NCBI RefSeq assembly: GCF_001592945.1
Contig: NZ_LRPB01000046.1
Coordinates: forward strand, 62,001 to 126,000
Direction of reading: 5' to 3'
DNA from: Roseivirga seohaensis
GTDB lineage: Bacteria; Bacteroidota; Bacteroidia; Cytophagales; Cyclobacteriaceae
DNA length: 64,000 nt
A model generated the notes under the pieces. The model was given only the letters and a program-made list of their open reading frames with translations, did no database searches and was not told where the DNA came from. This document shows positions 22,739-32,605 of this stretch, piece by piece; within the stretch, counting starts at the first letter, position 1; each line of letters opens with the position of its first letter. Position numbers and translations under genes: made by a program.

Positions 22739-23950
22739 ATGATGAAACCAGAGAAAGAGATTAACCTAAGCAATTACACCTACTCGCTACCTGATGAACG
22801 AATTGCTAAATATCCGTTAGCCAAAAGAGATCAGTCTAAGCTTCTGCATTATCATAATGGCTTAATTGAGCATAAGAGTTTTAAAGACATTGAAGCACTC
22901 ATTCCTGATCAATCCACACTTTTTTTTAACAATACTAAAGTAATTCCAGCCCGATTAATTTTCCATAAATCTACTGGTGCCCAAATTGAGATTTTTCTAC
23001 TCAAACCCATTTCCCCTTCGCCTATTCTAAGTGTGGTAATGGAAGAACGTGAAACCGTGATTTGGGAATGCATGATTGGCAATGTCAAAAAATGGAAGGA
23101 TGATATTCCGTTGGTGAGGCAACTTACTATTGGTGAAAAAAACATCACCCTCAGTGCCAGTATTCACGATCGCGAAAGCCGACAAATTCAATTCAGCTGG
23201 AGTGATGACTCTATTTCGTTTTCAGAAATAGTTGAAGCTTCTGGTAAGGTGCCGCTTCCACCCTACTTAAACCGACAGCCAGAAGAAGATGACAAACCCC
23301 GCTATCAAACTGTTTATTCAGCACATGACGGTGCTGTGGCGGCTCCAACAGCTGGTCTGCATTTCACCCCAGAAATTCTGAAGTCTTTGGCTGACCGAGG
23401 GATTAAAGAAAGTTTCCTTACGCTCCATGTAAGTGCTGGTACTTTTCAGCCTATTAAAACCGAGAATATTTTGGAGCACCCCATGCATTCGGAACAAATG
23501 GTGGTAGATAGACAGAGTATTCAGAGTGTAGTTGAGGCCGAAGGAAAGATCATTGCCATTGGCACAACCTCCATGCGTACTTTGGAAAGCCTTTATTGGT
23601 TTGGTGTTCGGCTAATGAATGGAAATGAAAATTTCGCGATTGAGAAGCTAGAGCCTTACCAAAGCCCACAAAAAGCCAGTCGTTTAGAAGCCTTTTCTGC
23701 CATTCTGAAATGGATGGATAAAAACGAATTGAGCCAAGTAATTGGCACAACAGAGATTTTCATTTTTCCTGGCTATCAATTCAGAGTTTGTGATGGTTTG
23801 ATCACCAATTTCCATCAGCCCGGAAGCACTTTGATTTTACTGGTTGCAGCATTTATTGGTGAAGATTGGCGCAAAGTATACCAAGAAGCCGACACCAATG
23901 GCTATCGTTTTTTAAGCTATGGCGACTCATCTTTCTTACTGCCTAAGTAA
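22739..23950 (+). CDS. queA: S-adenosylmethionine:tRNA ribosyltransferase-isomerase
   Basis: 403 aa. Adds the epoxycyclopentane ring precursor in queuosine synthesis at tRNA position 34. Signatures: YTYSLPDERIAKYPLAKRDQSKLL, LFFNNTKVIPARL, GKVPLPPYLNR, RYQTVYSAHDGAVAAPTAGLHFTPE, LTLHVSAGTFQPI and ITNFHQPGSTLILLVAAF. The length (403) exceeds the ~340 of E. coli; the extra residues are in the middle, commonly seen in Bacteroidota QueA. The start is the ATG at 22739; the next ATG codon follows at once. Confidence 0.95.
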   Translation: MMKPEKEINLSNYTYSLPDERIAKYPLAKRDQSKLLHYHNGLIEHKSFKDIEALIPDQSTLFFNNTKVIPARLIFHKSTGAQIEIFLLKPISPSPILSVVMEERETVIWECMIGNVKKWKDDIPLVRQLTIGEKNITLSASIHDRESRQIQFSWSDDSISFSEIVEASGKVPLPPYLNRQPEEDDKPRYQTVYSAHDGAVAAPTAGLHFTPEILKSLADRGIKESFLTLHVSAGTFQPIKTENILEHPMHSEQMVVDRQSIQSVVEAEGKIIAIGTTSMRTLESLYWFGVRLMNGNENFAIEKLEPYQSPQKASRLEAFSAILKWMDKNELSQVIGTTEIFIFPGYQFRVCDGLITNFHQPGSTLILLVAAFIGEDWRKVYQEADTNGYRFLSYGDSSFLLPK

Positions 23951-23977
23951 AGAAATGTGTTATATTGGTAACCACTT

Positions 23978-25132
23978 ATGCAAAACGACTTAGAAGAGGT
24001 ATTATCTAGTTATGAACAGTTAATCACCTCTATTAATGATAATATCCCATTCATCAGCGAGCCTATTTCTTTTTTAGGCATAGAGTTCACCATCGCTGAA
24101 GTGGTTCTGCCTGTTGTTTTCTTGATATTAATTAACCTATTGGGTAATCTGGTTAGGTCTATCTTAATCAATAAAGTGCTGGGTAAGTATATTGAAGACC
24201 GAAAAACAATTCTTTCAATAGGAAACACTACCAAATACATTATTCTGTTTTTCGGTTTGCTAATGGCACTTACCGCTATTGGAATAGATAAAGACTCAAG
24301 TTTAAATTTTGCACTAAGCAAAACTGGAGAAAACCCATTAATGTTCTTCGAACTACTCAGGGTGATTTTTCTTTTGATTTTACTCATTTTTTTAAGTGGA
24401 AAACTTAAAATCATCTTTGTAAAACAAATCATGAGTCGTTATTCCGATGACCTCGGTGTGAACCAGTCTATTGGTACTATTTTTCAATACACCGCGGTTT
24501 TAATTGGAGGTCTCATTATAATACAAAGTACAATTGAATTAGGCTCTTTAAATGTATTGGCAGGTGCACTTGGTGTTGGTATTGGTTTTGGTCTTCAGAA
24601 TATTGCTAACAATTTTATTTCGGGTCTGATTATACTTTTTGAACGCCCTATTAAAGTGGGTGACAGAATTGAAGTAGGGCAAGTGACAGGTGATATCGTC
24701 AGGATTTCTTCCAGAGCTACTACTGTGAGTACTAACGATAATATTTCAATCATTATTCCTAATGCCGAATTCATCAGTAAGCCAGTAATCAACTGGAGCC
24801 ATAGTGGTAGAAATATTCGTTTTCATGTTCCTGTGGGGGTGGCTTATAAAGAAGATCCAGCGCACATTAAATCAATTTTATTGGACATAGCCACCAAACA
24901 TCCAGATGTACTACAAACTCCTGGACCCGATGTACTCTTCTCAGAGTATGGCGATAACTCTCTAAATTTCGACTTGTTAGTATGGACAAGCACCTATATA
25001 AATAAACCAACCGTATTAAAAAGTCAGTTGTATTATTTAATATTTGAGAAATTTAAAGAGCACAATGTAGAAATACCTTTCCCTCAAAGAGATATTCACA
25101 TAAAATCTGGAAGTGTAGTTTCTCAAAAATGA
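23978..25132 (+). CDS. MscS-family mechanosensitive channel
   Basis: 384 aa with several N-terminal membrane segments, then the pore-lining TM3 with the alternating Gly/Ala pattern (GALGVGIGFGLQNIANNFISGLIILFERPI) and the beta domain (KVGDRIEVGQVTGDIVRISSRATTVSTNDNISIIIPNAEFIS). The C-terminal portin cage ends at about 380. Opens under membrane tension to release solutes on hypo-osmotic shock. 27 bases after queA. Confidence 0.93.
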   Translation: MQNDLEEVLSSYEQLITSINDNIPFISEPISFLGIEFTIAEVVLPVVFLILINLLGNLVRSILINKVLGKYIEDRKTILSIGNTTKYIILFFGLLMALTAIGIDKDSSLNFALSKTGENPLMFFELLRVIFLLILLIFLSGKLKIIFVKQIMSRYSDDLGVNQSIGTIFQYTAVLIGGLIIIQSTIELGSLNVLAGALGVGIGFGLQNIANNFISGLIILFERPIKVGDRIEVGQVTGDIVRISSRATTVSTNDNISIIIPNAEFISKPVINWSHSGRNIRFHVPVGVAYKEDPAHIKSILLDIATKHPDVLQTPGPDVLFSEYGDNSLNFDLLVWTSTYINKPTVLKSQLYYLIFEKFKEHNVEIPFPQRDIHIKSGSVVSQK

Positions 25133-25211
25133 TAGAAATCCTTTTTGGCATATTGTTAAAAGCATTTACTTGCACCACTAGGATTTAAGCTAAACATAGC
25201 GATTTTCGGAT

Positions 25212-26558
25212 ATGACAATGAGAGTAATAATTGCGGGTGTTGGAAATGTGGGATTTCATTTGGCTAAATTACTATGCGCTGAAGGTCAGAACATTGTATT
25301 GATTGACCAAGTGGCAGATAAATTGAAGTCTGCGTCAAACTCTGTAGATGCGTCTACAATTAAAGGAAACTCCACTTCATACAGTGTTTTGGAGGAAGCG
25401 GGAGTTTCAGAAGCAGATTTACTTATTGCCGTGACTTCATCAGAAGACGCCAATATAGCCACGGCCATTATAGCCAAGCATTTAGGCGCAAAGAGAACCA
25501 TAGCTAGAATTTCGAATACCGAGTTTATCTATCAAAAAGATAAACTCAACCTTAAACATCTAGGGATTGACGATATTATTTCCCCAGAGTCGCTAGCCGC
25601 CAAAGAAATTAAAAGACTTTTAAAAGAAGTAGCTCTCACCGACAGTTTTGAATTTGAAAAGGGGCTTCTTTCTTTAATTGGGGTAAATATCGCAGAAAAC
25701 AGCCCTCTGAATGGTAAAACCATGATGGAGGTAGCCAAATTAAATCCAGATCAGAAGTTTATGACCGTGGCCATATTACGCCACGATGAAACTTTAATTC
25801 CTTACGGAAACACTAAGTTTCAGGTAAACGACCATGCCTATTTTGTAGCACAACCTGACGGGGTTGAAAAACTACTCTTCTTGGCTGCCAAGAAAAAAGA
25901 ACCCGTTAAAAGTGTAATGATTCTGGGGGGCTCAAGAGTTGGGTTTCATGCGGCTAAAATCTTAAGTAACCGTTACAATGTTAAAATCATTGAGCGCGAC
26001 CCTCAGAAGTGTTTCGAACTTGCCGATCAACTTCCTGACGCCATGGTAATTAATGGAGACGGCAGAAACGTAGACTTACTTCACGAAGAAGGCATTAGCG
26101 ATATCGATGCATTTATTGCAGTAACTGGAAACTCAGAAACCAATATTATTTCCTGTTTGGTAGCCAAAAACAATGGGGTAAAGAAAACCATTGCTATGGT
26201 AGAAAACATGGACTACATCCACCTTTCTCAAAGCATTGGAGTGGATACTATGATCAACAAAAAGCTGATTGCAGCCAACTTTATCTTTCGCCATATTAGG
26301 CAAGGTGATATTGTATCTATTACCAGTATTCATGGTGTAGACGCTGAAATTCTTGAGTTTGAAGTAAAAGAAGGCTCAAAGATTACCCAGCAACAATTAA
26401 GAAATCTTCAATTCCCGAAAACCGCTATTATTGGCGGTGTTATTCGTGACGGCAGAGGTTTCACCACTCCTGGTGATTTTAGATTTCAACCAAAAGACAG
26501 AGTAGTTGTGCTATCGAAACCAGAGAGTATCAATAAAGTAGAGTCTTACTTTATTTGA
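25212..26558 (+). CDS. trkA: Trk potassium uptake regulator TrkA
   Basis: 448 aa with two RCK halves, each starting with a Rossmann motif: VIIAGVGNVGFHLAKLL near 5 and VMILGGSRVGFHAAKIL near 235; each is followed by an RCK_C (TrkA_C) domain. Binds NAD(H)/ATP and gates TrkH. ATG at 25212 or the second ATG at 25218 could be the start. 14 bases before trkH, same strand: an operon. Confidence 0.95.
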   Translation: MTMRVIIAGVGNVGFHLAKLLCAEGQNIVLIDQVADKLKSASNSVDASTIKGNSTSYSVLEEAGVSEADLLIAVTSSEDANIATAIIAKHLGAKRTIARISNTEFIYQKDKLNLKHLGIDDIISPESLAAKEIKRLLKEVALTDSFEFEKGLLSLIGVNIAENSPLNGKTMMEVAKLNPDQKFMTVAILRHDETLIPYGNTKFQVNDHAYFVAQPDGVEKLLFLAAKKKEPVKSVMILGGSRVGFHAAKILSNRYNVKIIERDPQKCFELADQLPDAMVINGDGRNVDLLHEEGISDIDAFIAVTGNSETNIISCLVAKNNGVKKTIAMVENMDYIHLSQSIGVDTMINKKLIAANFIFRHIRQGDIVSITSIHGVDAEILEFEVKEGSKITQQQLRNLQFPKTAIIGGVIRDGRGFTTPGDFRFQPKDRVVVLSKPESINKVESYFI

Positions 26559-26572
26559 TAAATTAAGGACAG

Positions 26573-28030
26573 ATGAGGTTCAATATTAAAGCAATTTCAA
26601 AAGTCCTCGGTATTCTTCTTATGATGAATGCTGGCTTTATGGCTCTTTGTCTGCCTGTATCTATTTATTATGGCGAACATGATTTAATAGCCATTGCCTC
26701 TTCAGCAGCCATTACGGCATTGGTGGGGTTTTCAATGAAATTCTTTACACGAAAACTTCCAGACAAAGAACTCAAAAAGCGTGATGGATACATTGTTGTT
26801 ACATCAGGCTGGATTTTCATGTCAATTTTTGGAGCACTACCTTTTGTATTGAGTAATAGTATCCCTGATTTTACCAATGCTTTTTTCGAGACCATATCTG
26901 GCTATACTACCACAGGAGCTTCAATTCTTAATGATATAGAGGCAGTTCCAAAGGGTATATTACTATGGCGAAGTCTTACCCAATGGATTGGTGGAATGGG
27001 GATTATTGTATTGGCGGTAGCCATTCTTCCATTTTTGGGTATTGGTGGCATGCAGCTTTTTGTAGCAGAGGCCCCTGGCATTACGCCCGATAAACTTCAA
27101 CCTAGAATTCAAGACACCGCCAAACGCCTTTGGTTCATTTATGTAGGATTAACTGTTGTAGAAGCTATTCTGCTCTACTTCGGTGGAATGACTATTTACG
27201 ATGCAGTAAATCATTCGCTTACCACCATGGCTACCGGAGGTTTTTCTACTAAAAATGCCAGTGCAGCACATTACGACTCTCCTTTTATTCAATATGTATT
27301 AATCGTGTTTATGTTTTTAGCGGGTACTAGTTTTACGCTTACCTACTACGCACTTAAAAGGAATTTTAAAAAAGTATTTAAAAACGAAGAGTTCATTGTT
27401 TACAGCATTTTCACCATCGTTATAGCGCTTATTGTTACCATTACGGTATTTATTGCTACGGATAGTGGGCTTGAAAAATCATTCAGAGATTCACTCTTTC
27501 AGGTGGTTTCAATCATTACAACAACTGGCTTTGTATCAGCCGACTATACTGCTTGGGCACCTTTTCTAACCACACTTTTTTTCATTCTATTATTAGTTGG
27601 AGGTTCTGCTGGTTCCACAGCTGGTGGTGTTAAAGTGATTCGACATGTAGTGTTATTTAAAAACTCATTTCTAGAATTAAAAAGGCAACTCCATCCATCG
27701 GCAGTTATTCCCGTAAGAATAAGCGGAAAAGCCATTGAACAAGGAGTTGTGTCGAATGTGCTGGCCTTTATTATGATCTATATTTTAGTTATGATTTTGG
27801 GAGTAATCTTGCTCTCTACCATGAATGTAGACTTCGACACTGCCTTTGGAGCCGTGGCGACATCATTAGGTAACGTTGGGCCTGGAATTGGAAATGTAGG
27901 CCCTTTGGACAACTTTTATAATATACCGGCCCCAGGAAAGTGGCTCCTCTCTTTCTTGATGCTTTTAGGTAGGCTAGAGTTATTTACCGTACTTATGTTG
28001 CTTTCTCCTTACTTCTGGAAGAAGAATTAA
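26573..28030 (+). CDS. trkH: Trk potassium transporter membrane subunit TrkH
   Basis: 485 aa, superfamily of K+ transporters with four selectivity-filter repeats. Visible filter-like loops include TISGYTTTGASIL, SLTTMATGGFSTKN, VVSIITTTGFVSADY and AVATSLGNVGPGIGNVGP. Pairs with TrkA to take up K+ at the inner membrane. Its stop overlaps the convergent HMA gene by 4 bases. Confidence 0.96.
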   Translation: MRFNIKAISKVLGILLMMNAGFMALCLPVSIYYGEHDLIAIASSAAITALVGFSMKFFTRKLPDKELKKRDGYIVVTSGWIFMSIFGALPFVLSNSIPDFTNAFFETISGYTTTGASILNDIEAVPKGILLWRSLTQWIGGMGIIVLAVAILPFLGIGGMQLFVAEAPGITPDKLQPRIQDTAKRLWFIYVGLTVVEAILLYFGGMTIYDAVNHSLTTMATGGFSTKNASAAHYDSPFIQYVLIVFMFLAGTSFTLTYYALKRNFKKVFKNEEFIVYSIFTIVIALIVTITVFIATDSGLEKSFRDSLFQVVSIITTTGFVSADYTAWAPFLTTLFFILLLVGGSAGSTAGGVKVIRHVVLFKNSFLELKRQLHPSAVIPVRISGKAIEQGVVSNVLAFIMIYILVMILGVILLSTMNVDFDTAFGAVATSLGNVGPGIGNVGPLDNFYNIPAPGKWLLSFLMLLGRLELFTVLMLLSPYFWKKN

Positions 28031-28260
28031 AATAACTTGCCAAAAACGGACTGCTTTTTTTCTGCCTTAAATCCTGCTTGTTCAACCGCTTGAACAACTC
28101 GGTCAGAATCAATATTTTCGGCCTTCACGGTAAGCAGCCTATCTTTACTGCTTAAATCTACAGACCATTCGGACAGTTCTTTTAACTCATTTAAGAAAGG
28201 CGTAACCGTAGAAAGACAGCTACCACAATTAATATTGGTTTTATATACGGCTTTTTTCAT
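28027..28260 (-). CDS. heavy-metal-associated (HMA) domain protein
   Basis: 77 aa with a beta-alpha-beta-beta-alpha-beta pattern. The motif NINCGSC (CxxC) is the metal-binding site of HMA domains; later KDRLLTVKAENIDSDRVVQAVEQAGFKAE fits the rest. The usual G/M before the first Cys is Asn-Cys here. Could be a small copper chaperone or a regulatory HMA protein. It is convergent with trkH and overlaps its end by 4 bases. Confidence 0.82.
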   Translation of the reverse strand: MKKAVYKTNINCGSCLSTVTPFLNELKELSEWSVDLSSKDRLLTVKAENIDSDRVVQAVEQAGFKAEKKQSVFGKLF

Positions 28261-28326
28261 TTAATTTTCAATCTAAATTGTAACAGGCTTAGGCAATTCC
28301 CTAAGTCTCATAAAGATAAATCACAC

Positions 28327-29541
28327 TTGACATTTAAAGAACTTAATCTCCACGAAAGTGTATTGGAAGGTTTGGATGCTATGGGTTTTGAAAACCCAAC
28401 CCCTATCCAAGAGCAAGCTATTCCAGTAATTATTGAAAACAAAGATTTAATTGCTGTGGCTCAAACAGGCACCGGAAAAACTGCTGCTTTCTTGCTACCA
28501 ATTCTACACAAAATCTGTTCGAACGAAATACCAGACGGCCAAATCAACACCTTGATTATTTGCCCTACCAGAGAGCTTGCCGTGCAAATAGATCAGCAAC
28601 TTGAAGGCCTTGGCTACTTTACTCCGGCTACATCATTGCCGATTTATGGTGGCGGTGATGGCGATGGATTTTCAAGAGAAAAGAAAGCCTTGACCACAGG
28701 AGCTCATATTATTGTAGGAACACCAGGGAAACTTATTTCTCACCTTAATTTGGGCTATGCGAAAATTGACCATTTAGAACATCTTATTCTTGATGAAGCC
28801 GATCGCATGTTGGACATGGGCTTTTATGAAGACCTAATGCGCATCATCGGTTTTCTGCCTAAAAACAGACAAAACCTGATGTTTTCCGCTACTATGCCTC
28901 CAAAAATCAGGAAGCTGGCTAAAGACATTCTGCAAGACCCGCATGAAATTAGCATAGCCATTTCTAAACCAGCCGAAAAGGTGGTTCAGGTAGCTTTCAA
29001 TACCTACAATAATCAGAAAATTGGACTTGTAAAGCATTTGTTGCGCTTCAACGACATTCCTAGTTTGGTAATTTTTGCTTCTACAAAATTGAAGGTAAAA
29101 GAACTCACCAGAGAGTTGCAGCGTGAAAAAATGAATGCGAAACCAATTTCTTCTGACTTAGAGCAAAAAGATAGAGAAGACATTCTTCGAGAATTTAAAA
29201 GCCGAAAACTTCAAATTTTAGTGGCTACCGATGTAATTTCAAGAGGTATCGATATTGACAATATTGACATGGTAATTAACTATGATGTACCCAACGATGC
29301 GGAAGATTACATCCACCGTATTGGCCGTACGGCCAGGGCTTCTTCTGAAGGTGAAGCGGTAACTTTTATCAATGAAGAAGATCAATTCAAATTTTCAAAA
29401 ATTGAAGATCTAATCGGTAAACCCGTGCGTAAAGTAGCTTTACCTGAGTTTTTGGGCGAGGCTCCTGTTTATGACCCTGTCAAAAATAAAAGCAAGGGCA
29501 AACGTTCCTTTGGCAATAAAAAAGGATTTAAAAGGAGGTAG
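28327..29541 (+). CDS. DEAD-box RNA helicase
   Basis: 404 aa starting at TTG 28327 (MTFKELNLHESVLEGLDAMGFENPTPIQEQAI: Q-motif). Motifs: I AQTGTGKT, Ia PTRELA, Ib TPGKL, II DEAD, III SAT, V VATDVISRGIDI, VI HRIGRTAR. Short basic C-tail (GKRSFGNKKGFKRR). Resembles RhlE-type helicases. Probably acts in RNA or ribosome remodelling. The terminal AAAGGAGG and downstream CCTCCTTT form a hairpin at the stop. Confidence 0.95.
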   Translation: MTFKELNLHESVLEGLDAMGFENPTPIQEQAIPVIIENKDLIAVAQTGTGKTAAFLLPILHKICSNEIPDGQINTLIICPTRELAVQIDQQLEGLGYFTPATSLPIYGGGDGDGFSREKKALTTGAHIIVGTPGKLISHLNLGYAKIDHLEHLILDEADRMLDMGFYEDLMRIIGFLPKNRQNLMFSATMPPKIRKLAKDILQDPHEISIAISKPAEKVVQVAFNTYNNQKIGLVKHLLRFNDIPSLVIFASTKLKVKELTRELQREKMNAKPISSDLEQKDREDILREFKSRKLQILVATDVISRGIDIDNIDMVINYDVPNDAEDYIHRIGRTARASSEGEAVTFINEEDQFKFSKIEDLIGKPVRKVALPEFLGEAPVYDPVKNKSKGKRSFGNKKGFKRR

Positions 29542-29829
29542 TATAAAACCTCCTTTCATGGCAAGACTTTCTGATTTAAGCGCTAAAAAACATTAAATCA
29601 GATGTTTAGCCATCTGCTGCATTCAGTTCTATCCCTTCTGTTAATCAAAAAAACAGTACATAAATTGTACGAATGCGTTCATAATTCAGTTCAATAGCGA
29701 ACAGCAATCGTAACTCACACCAATCATCTTCAGTATAAAACACTGATTAACAAATCATTAAAGCCAATATAAAGCTTTGGCATCTTTAGTGGTACTAACC
29801 CTGTTGTTCATCAGCTTTAAACCACTTCT

Positions 29830-32292
29830 ATGAAGAATTTTTCCTACGCCTTCAGGGTCTTACTTCGCAATAAGTTTTATTCATTCCTAAATATCTTCGG
29901 TTTAGCTATTGGCTTGGCTGTAGCTATTATCATCCTTCTTTATGTTCAAAGCGACATGAGCTTTGATAAGCACCATGAAAAGTACGATCAGATTTATAGG
30001 GTAGAATCTAAATTCAGAATCCCTCCTAAGGATGATGAATTTGCGCTTAGCTCTTTTGTATTGGCCGAAATGATGAAGGAAGAATTTCCTGAAATTCAGA
30101 ATTTCACAAGGTTTATGGGGGCTGGAAGGCAATTATTCAGAATTGGTGATAAAAATATTTATCAAGACAACCTATACTTTGCCGACTCTTCTGTATTTAG
30201 CATTTTCACTCATGAATTTATAGAAGGGAACCCTAAAACGGCCTTAGTAGAGCCTAGCAGTATTGTGCTCACGCAAACAGCCGCCAAGCGTATTTTTGGT
30301 AATGGCGAAGCAATGGGGCAAGTAATAGAAACCGATAACAATAACTTAAAGGTAACGGGTATAATCAAAGACTTACCAGACAACGTCCATCTTACATTTG
30401 AAGGATTGATTTCCATCTCAACAATTACGTCTGGGCAACCTGTACAAACAGGTCAACAAAAAGCGAATCAGTTATGGAATATCTCCCTATATTCTTACAT
30501 CATGCTTCCGAAAAACTATGATGTGAATAACATCTACAACAAGTTTCCTGACTTTTTTGAAAAATACATGAAGCCTTTGGTGCTACAAGCTGGCTTGGGA
30601 GATGCTGGCTTTAGCCCACGACTGATGCCTTTAGCAGACATTCATTTTAATTCAAAAGTACAATATGATTTACCCACTGGTAATCTAACCTACACAAAAG
30701 CCTTTACCGCCATTGGTATTTTCATTCTTCTATTAGCCAGCATAAATTACATGAACTTGGCCACAGCAAGGGCTACCAACCGATCTAAAGAAGTTGGAGT
30801 ACGAAAAGTATTGGGGTCTAGCAGAGGAAAACTTCGTGCGCAATTCTTAAGTGAATCGGTCATCATTACTTTTCTTTCTTTGATGTTGGCCATATTAATC
30901 GTGAACATTTTAATTCATGGTACAAACTTAAATGCACTCTTAGGAAAAGACCTTCAACTCAACTTCTTTGGCAATCCACTCCTATTGTTTGGGTCGCTGG
31001 GAGTTGCTATAGTCATCGGTTTATTTTCAGGCATTTATCCTGCTTTTTATCTGTCTGCTATTTCAGTATTAGTGGCTATGAAGGGAAGTGTGAAAACTGG
31101 CCCTAAGAGTGTTTTCTTAAGAAAAGTCTTAGTGGCATTTCAGTTTTTTATCTCCATTGCGGTAGTTATTACCACTCTACTAATGAATAGCCAAATCGAC
31201 TTTTTGAGAACCAAAGACCTAGGCTTTAATAAAGACAATGTGGTGTTAATTCCATTGCAGGACACTACAGTTAGGAATAGAATGGAATTTATAAAAGCAG
31301 AATTAATGCAGAACCCAAATATTCTAGGCATTACTGATGCTTTTGGTGTAGGCAGAGGTGGAGGAAATGTAGGTAATAATCTTTTAGGGGCTGGCAGACG
31401 ACTATTAAGTGTAAGTGACAATGAAAACAACATTACTCAAGACACCTACAATGTTCTTACTGTTGGAAAAGATTACTTCAAAACAATGGACATTGAAATT
31501 GTTCAGGGAAGAGATTTTGACGAGAAAATGCCTACCGATATTACTCAAGGGGTAATTGTTAATCAAGCTGTTGTTGATGCTATGGGTTGGGATGACCCTA
31601 TTGGACAAACGGTTTCACCTATTGGCTTACCAGAACCTACTAAAGTAATTGGTGTGGTTAAAGATTTTAATGCGTTTTCACTTCATGTAAAGGTAGAACC
31701 CACCGCTATTTTTAGATACCAATTACAAAACGCTGGAGCGCAGGGATTACCCACCTTAATGGTTCATGTGAATGATGGTGCTATTGGCCCAACCATGAAT
31801 TACTTAGAAAATAAATTTACCGAATTAGACCCTAATCATCCATTCGAATATGAGTTTCTAGATCAACAAGCGGAAGAGCTTTACCGTGGAGATCAACGAC
31901 AAAGCAAGCTTACAGGAATACTTTCATACATCTGTATTTTGATCTCTTGCTTGGGTTTATTAGGTCTATCGTCATTCACTACGGCTACTCGAATAAAAGA
32001 AATTGGGGTGAGAAAAGTATTAGGCGCCACAGTTCCTCAATTGGTCTTCATGATTTTCAAGGATATTATGGTGCTAGTACTGATTGGCTTCGTATTGGCC
32101 GCACCTGCCGCCTACTGGTTAATCAATGATTGGTTAGATGTATTTGCTTATAGAATGAATTTGCAAGAAGTTATACTTCTTGCGGCAGGTATGTCGGGAA
32201 TATTGGCCTTAGTTATCTCTTTTATAACGGTCAGCTTCCATTCGCTAAAAGCTGCAAACCAGAACCCTGTAAAAGCATTGCGATACGAATAA
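29830..32292 (+). CDS. FtsX/MacB-type ABC transporter permease (paralogue 1)
   Basis: 820 aa with two repeated halves, each a MacB periplasmic core plus FtsX membrane domain. N-terminal segment: RVLLRNKFYSFLNIFGLAIGLAVAIIILLYV; the repeated VGVRKVLG motif appears twice (about residues 325 and 720, REVGVRKVLG/KEIGVRKVLG), and EKYDQIYRV is a typical start of the periplasmic core. No ATP-binding protein gene lies in the window. Similar to the permeases at 42253-44667 and 59172-61565. The cargo is unknown; many such Bacteroidota proteins export antimicrobials or lipoproteins. Convergent to the macA-like gene. Confidence 0.9.
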   Translation: MKNFSYAFRVLLRNKFYSFLNIFGLAIGLAVAIIILLYVQSDMSFDKHHEKYDQIYRVESKFRIPPKDDEFALSSFVLAEMMKEEFPEIQNFTRFMGAGRQLFRIGDKNIYQDNLYFADSSVFSIFTHEFIEGNPKTALVEPSSIVLTQTAAKRIFGNGEAMGQVIETDNNNLKVTGIIKDLPDNVHLTFEGLISISTITSGQPVQTGQQKANQLWNISLYSYIMLPKNYDVNNIYNKFPDFFEKYMKPLVLQAGLGDAGFSPRLMPLADIHFNSKVQYDLPTGNLTYTKAFTAIGIFILLLASINYMNLATARATNRSKEVGVRKVLGSSRGKLRAQFLSESVIITFLSLMLAILIVNILIHGTNLNALLGKDLQLNFFGNPLLLFGSLGVAIVIGLFSGIYPAFYLSAISVLVAMKGSVKTGPKSVFLRKVLVAFQFFISIAVVITTLLMNSQIDFLRTKDLGFNKDNVVLIPLQDTTVRNRMEFIKAELMQNPNILGITDAFGVGRGGGNVGNNLLGAGRRLLSVSDNENNITQDTYNVLTVGKDYFKTMDIEIVQGRDFDEKMPTDITQGVIVNQAVVDAMGWDDPIGQTVSPIGLPEPTKVIGVVKDFNAFSLHVKVEPTAIFRYQLQNAGAQGLPTLMVHVNDGAIGPTMNYLENKFTELDPNHPFEYEFLDQQAEELYRGDQRQSKLTGILSYICILISCLGLLGLSSFTTATRIKEIGVRKVLGATVPQLVFMIFKDIMVLVLIGFVLAAPAAYWLINDWLDVFAYRMNLQEVILLAAGMSGILALVISFITVSFHSLKAANQNPVKALRYE

Positions 32293-32313
32293 GAACTTCA
32301 ATCTCAACTCAAA

Positions 32314-32346
32314 TAAAAGGCAACCTCGAATGGGGTTGTCTTTTTG
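32314..32346 (+). terminator. terminator after permease 1
   Basis: AAAAGGCAACC pairs with GGTTGTCTTTT, with a G-U pair, and is followed by TTTTTGCTTTTT. Confidence 0.75.
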
Positions 32347-32520
32347 CTTTTTAGGTAACCCTATTAGTTGGTTTAACTTTTAGTTAAGGCTACCTTAAAG
32401 TCAACGAGTCAAACCATATATAACCGTATTACTAAGCCGTAATTAAATATTACTCATTACCCGACAAACTAATTTAAGTGTATAGAGAAGTAAAAAACTC
32501 ATTTGGTTAATGACGGATAG

Positions 32521-32566
32521 CAAAAAAAAATCTCCCTGCGAGTAGAAGGCTACTTACAGGGAGATC
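32521..32566 (-). terminator. terminator of the tolC-macA operon
   Basis: ATCTCCCTG and CAGGGAGAT form a 9-bp stem; inside is a small CGAGTAG/CTACTT hairpin. On the minus strand a run of nine Ts follows the stem, 40 bases after the macA-like stop. Confidence 0.85.
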
Positions 32567-32605
32567 AATATGTTTTTAAACGGTTTTTAAGCGCTTCAGT
32601 TCATC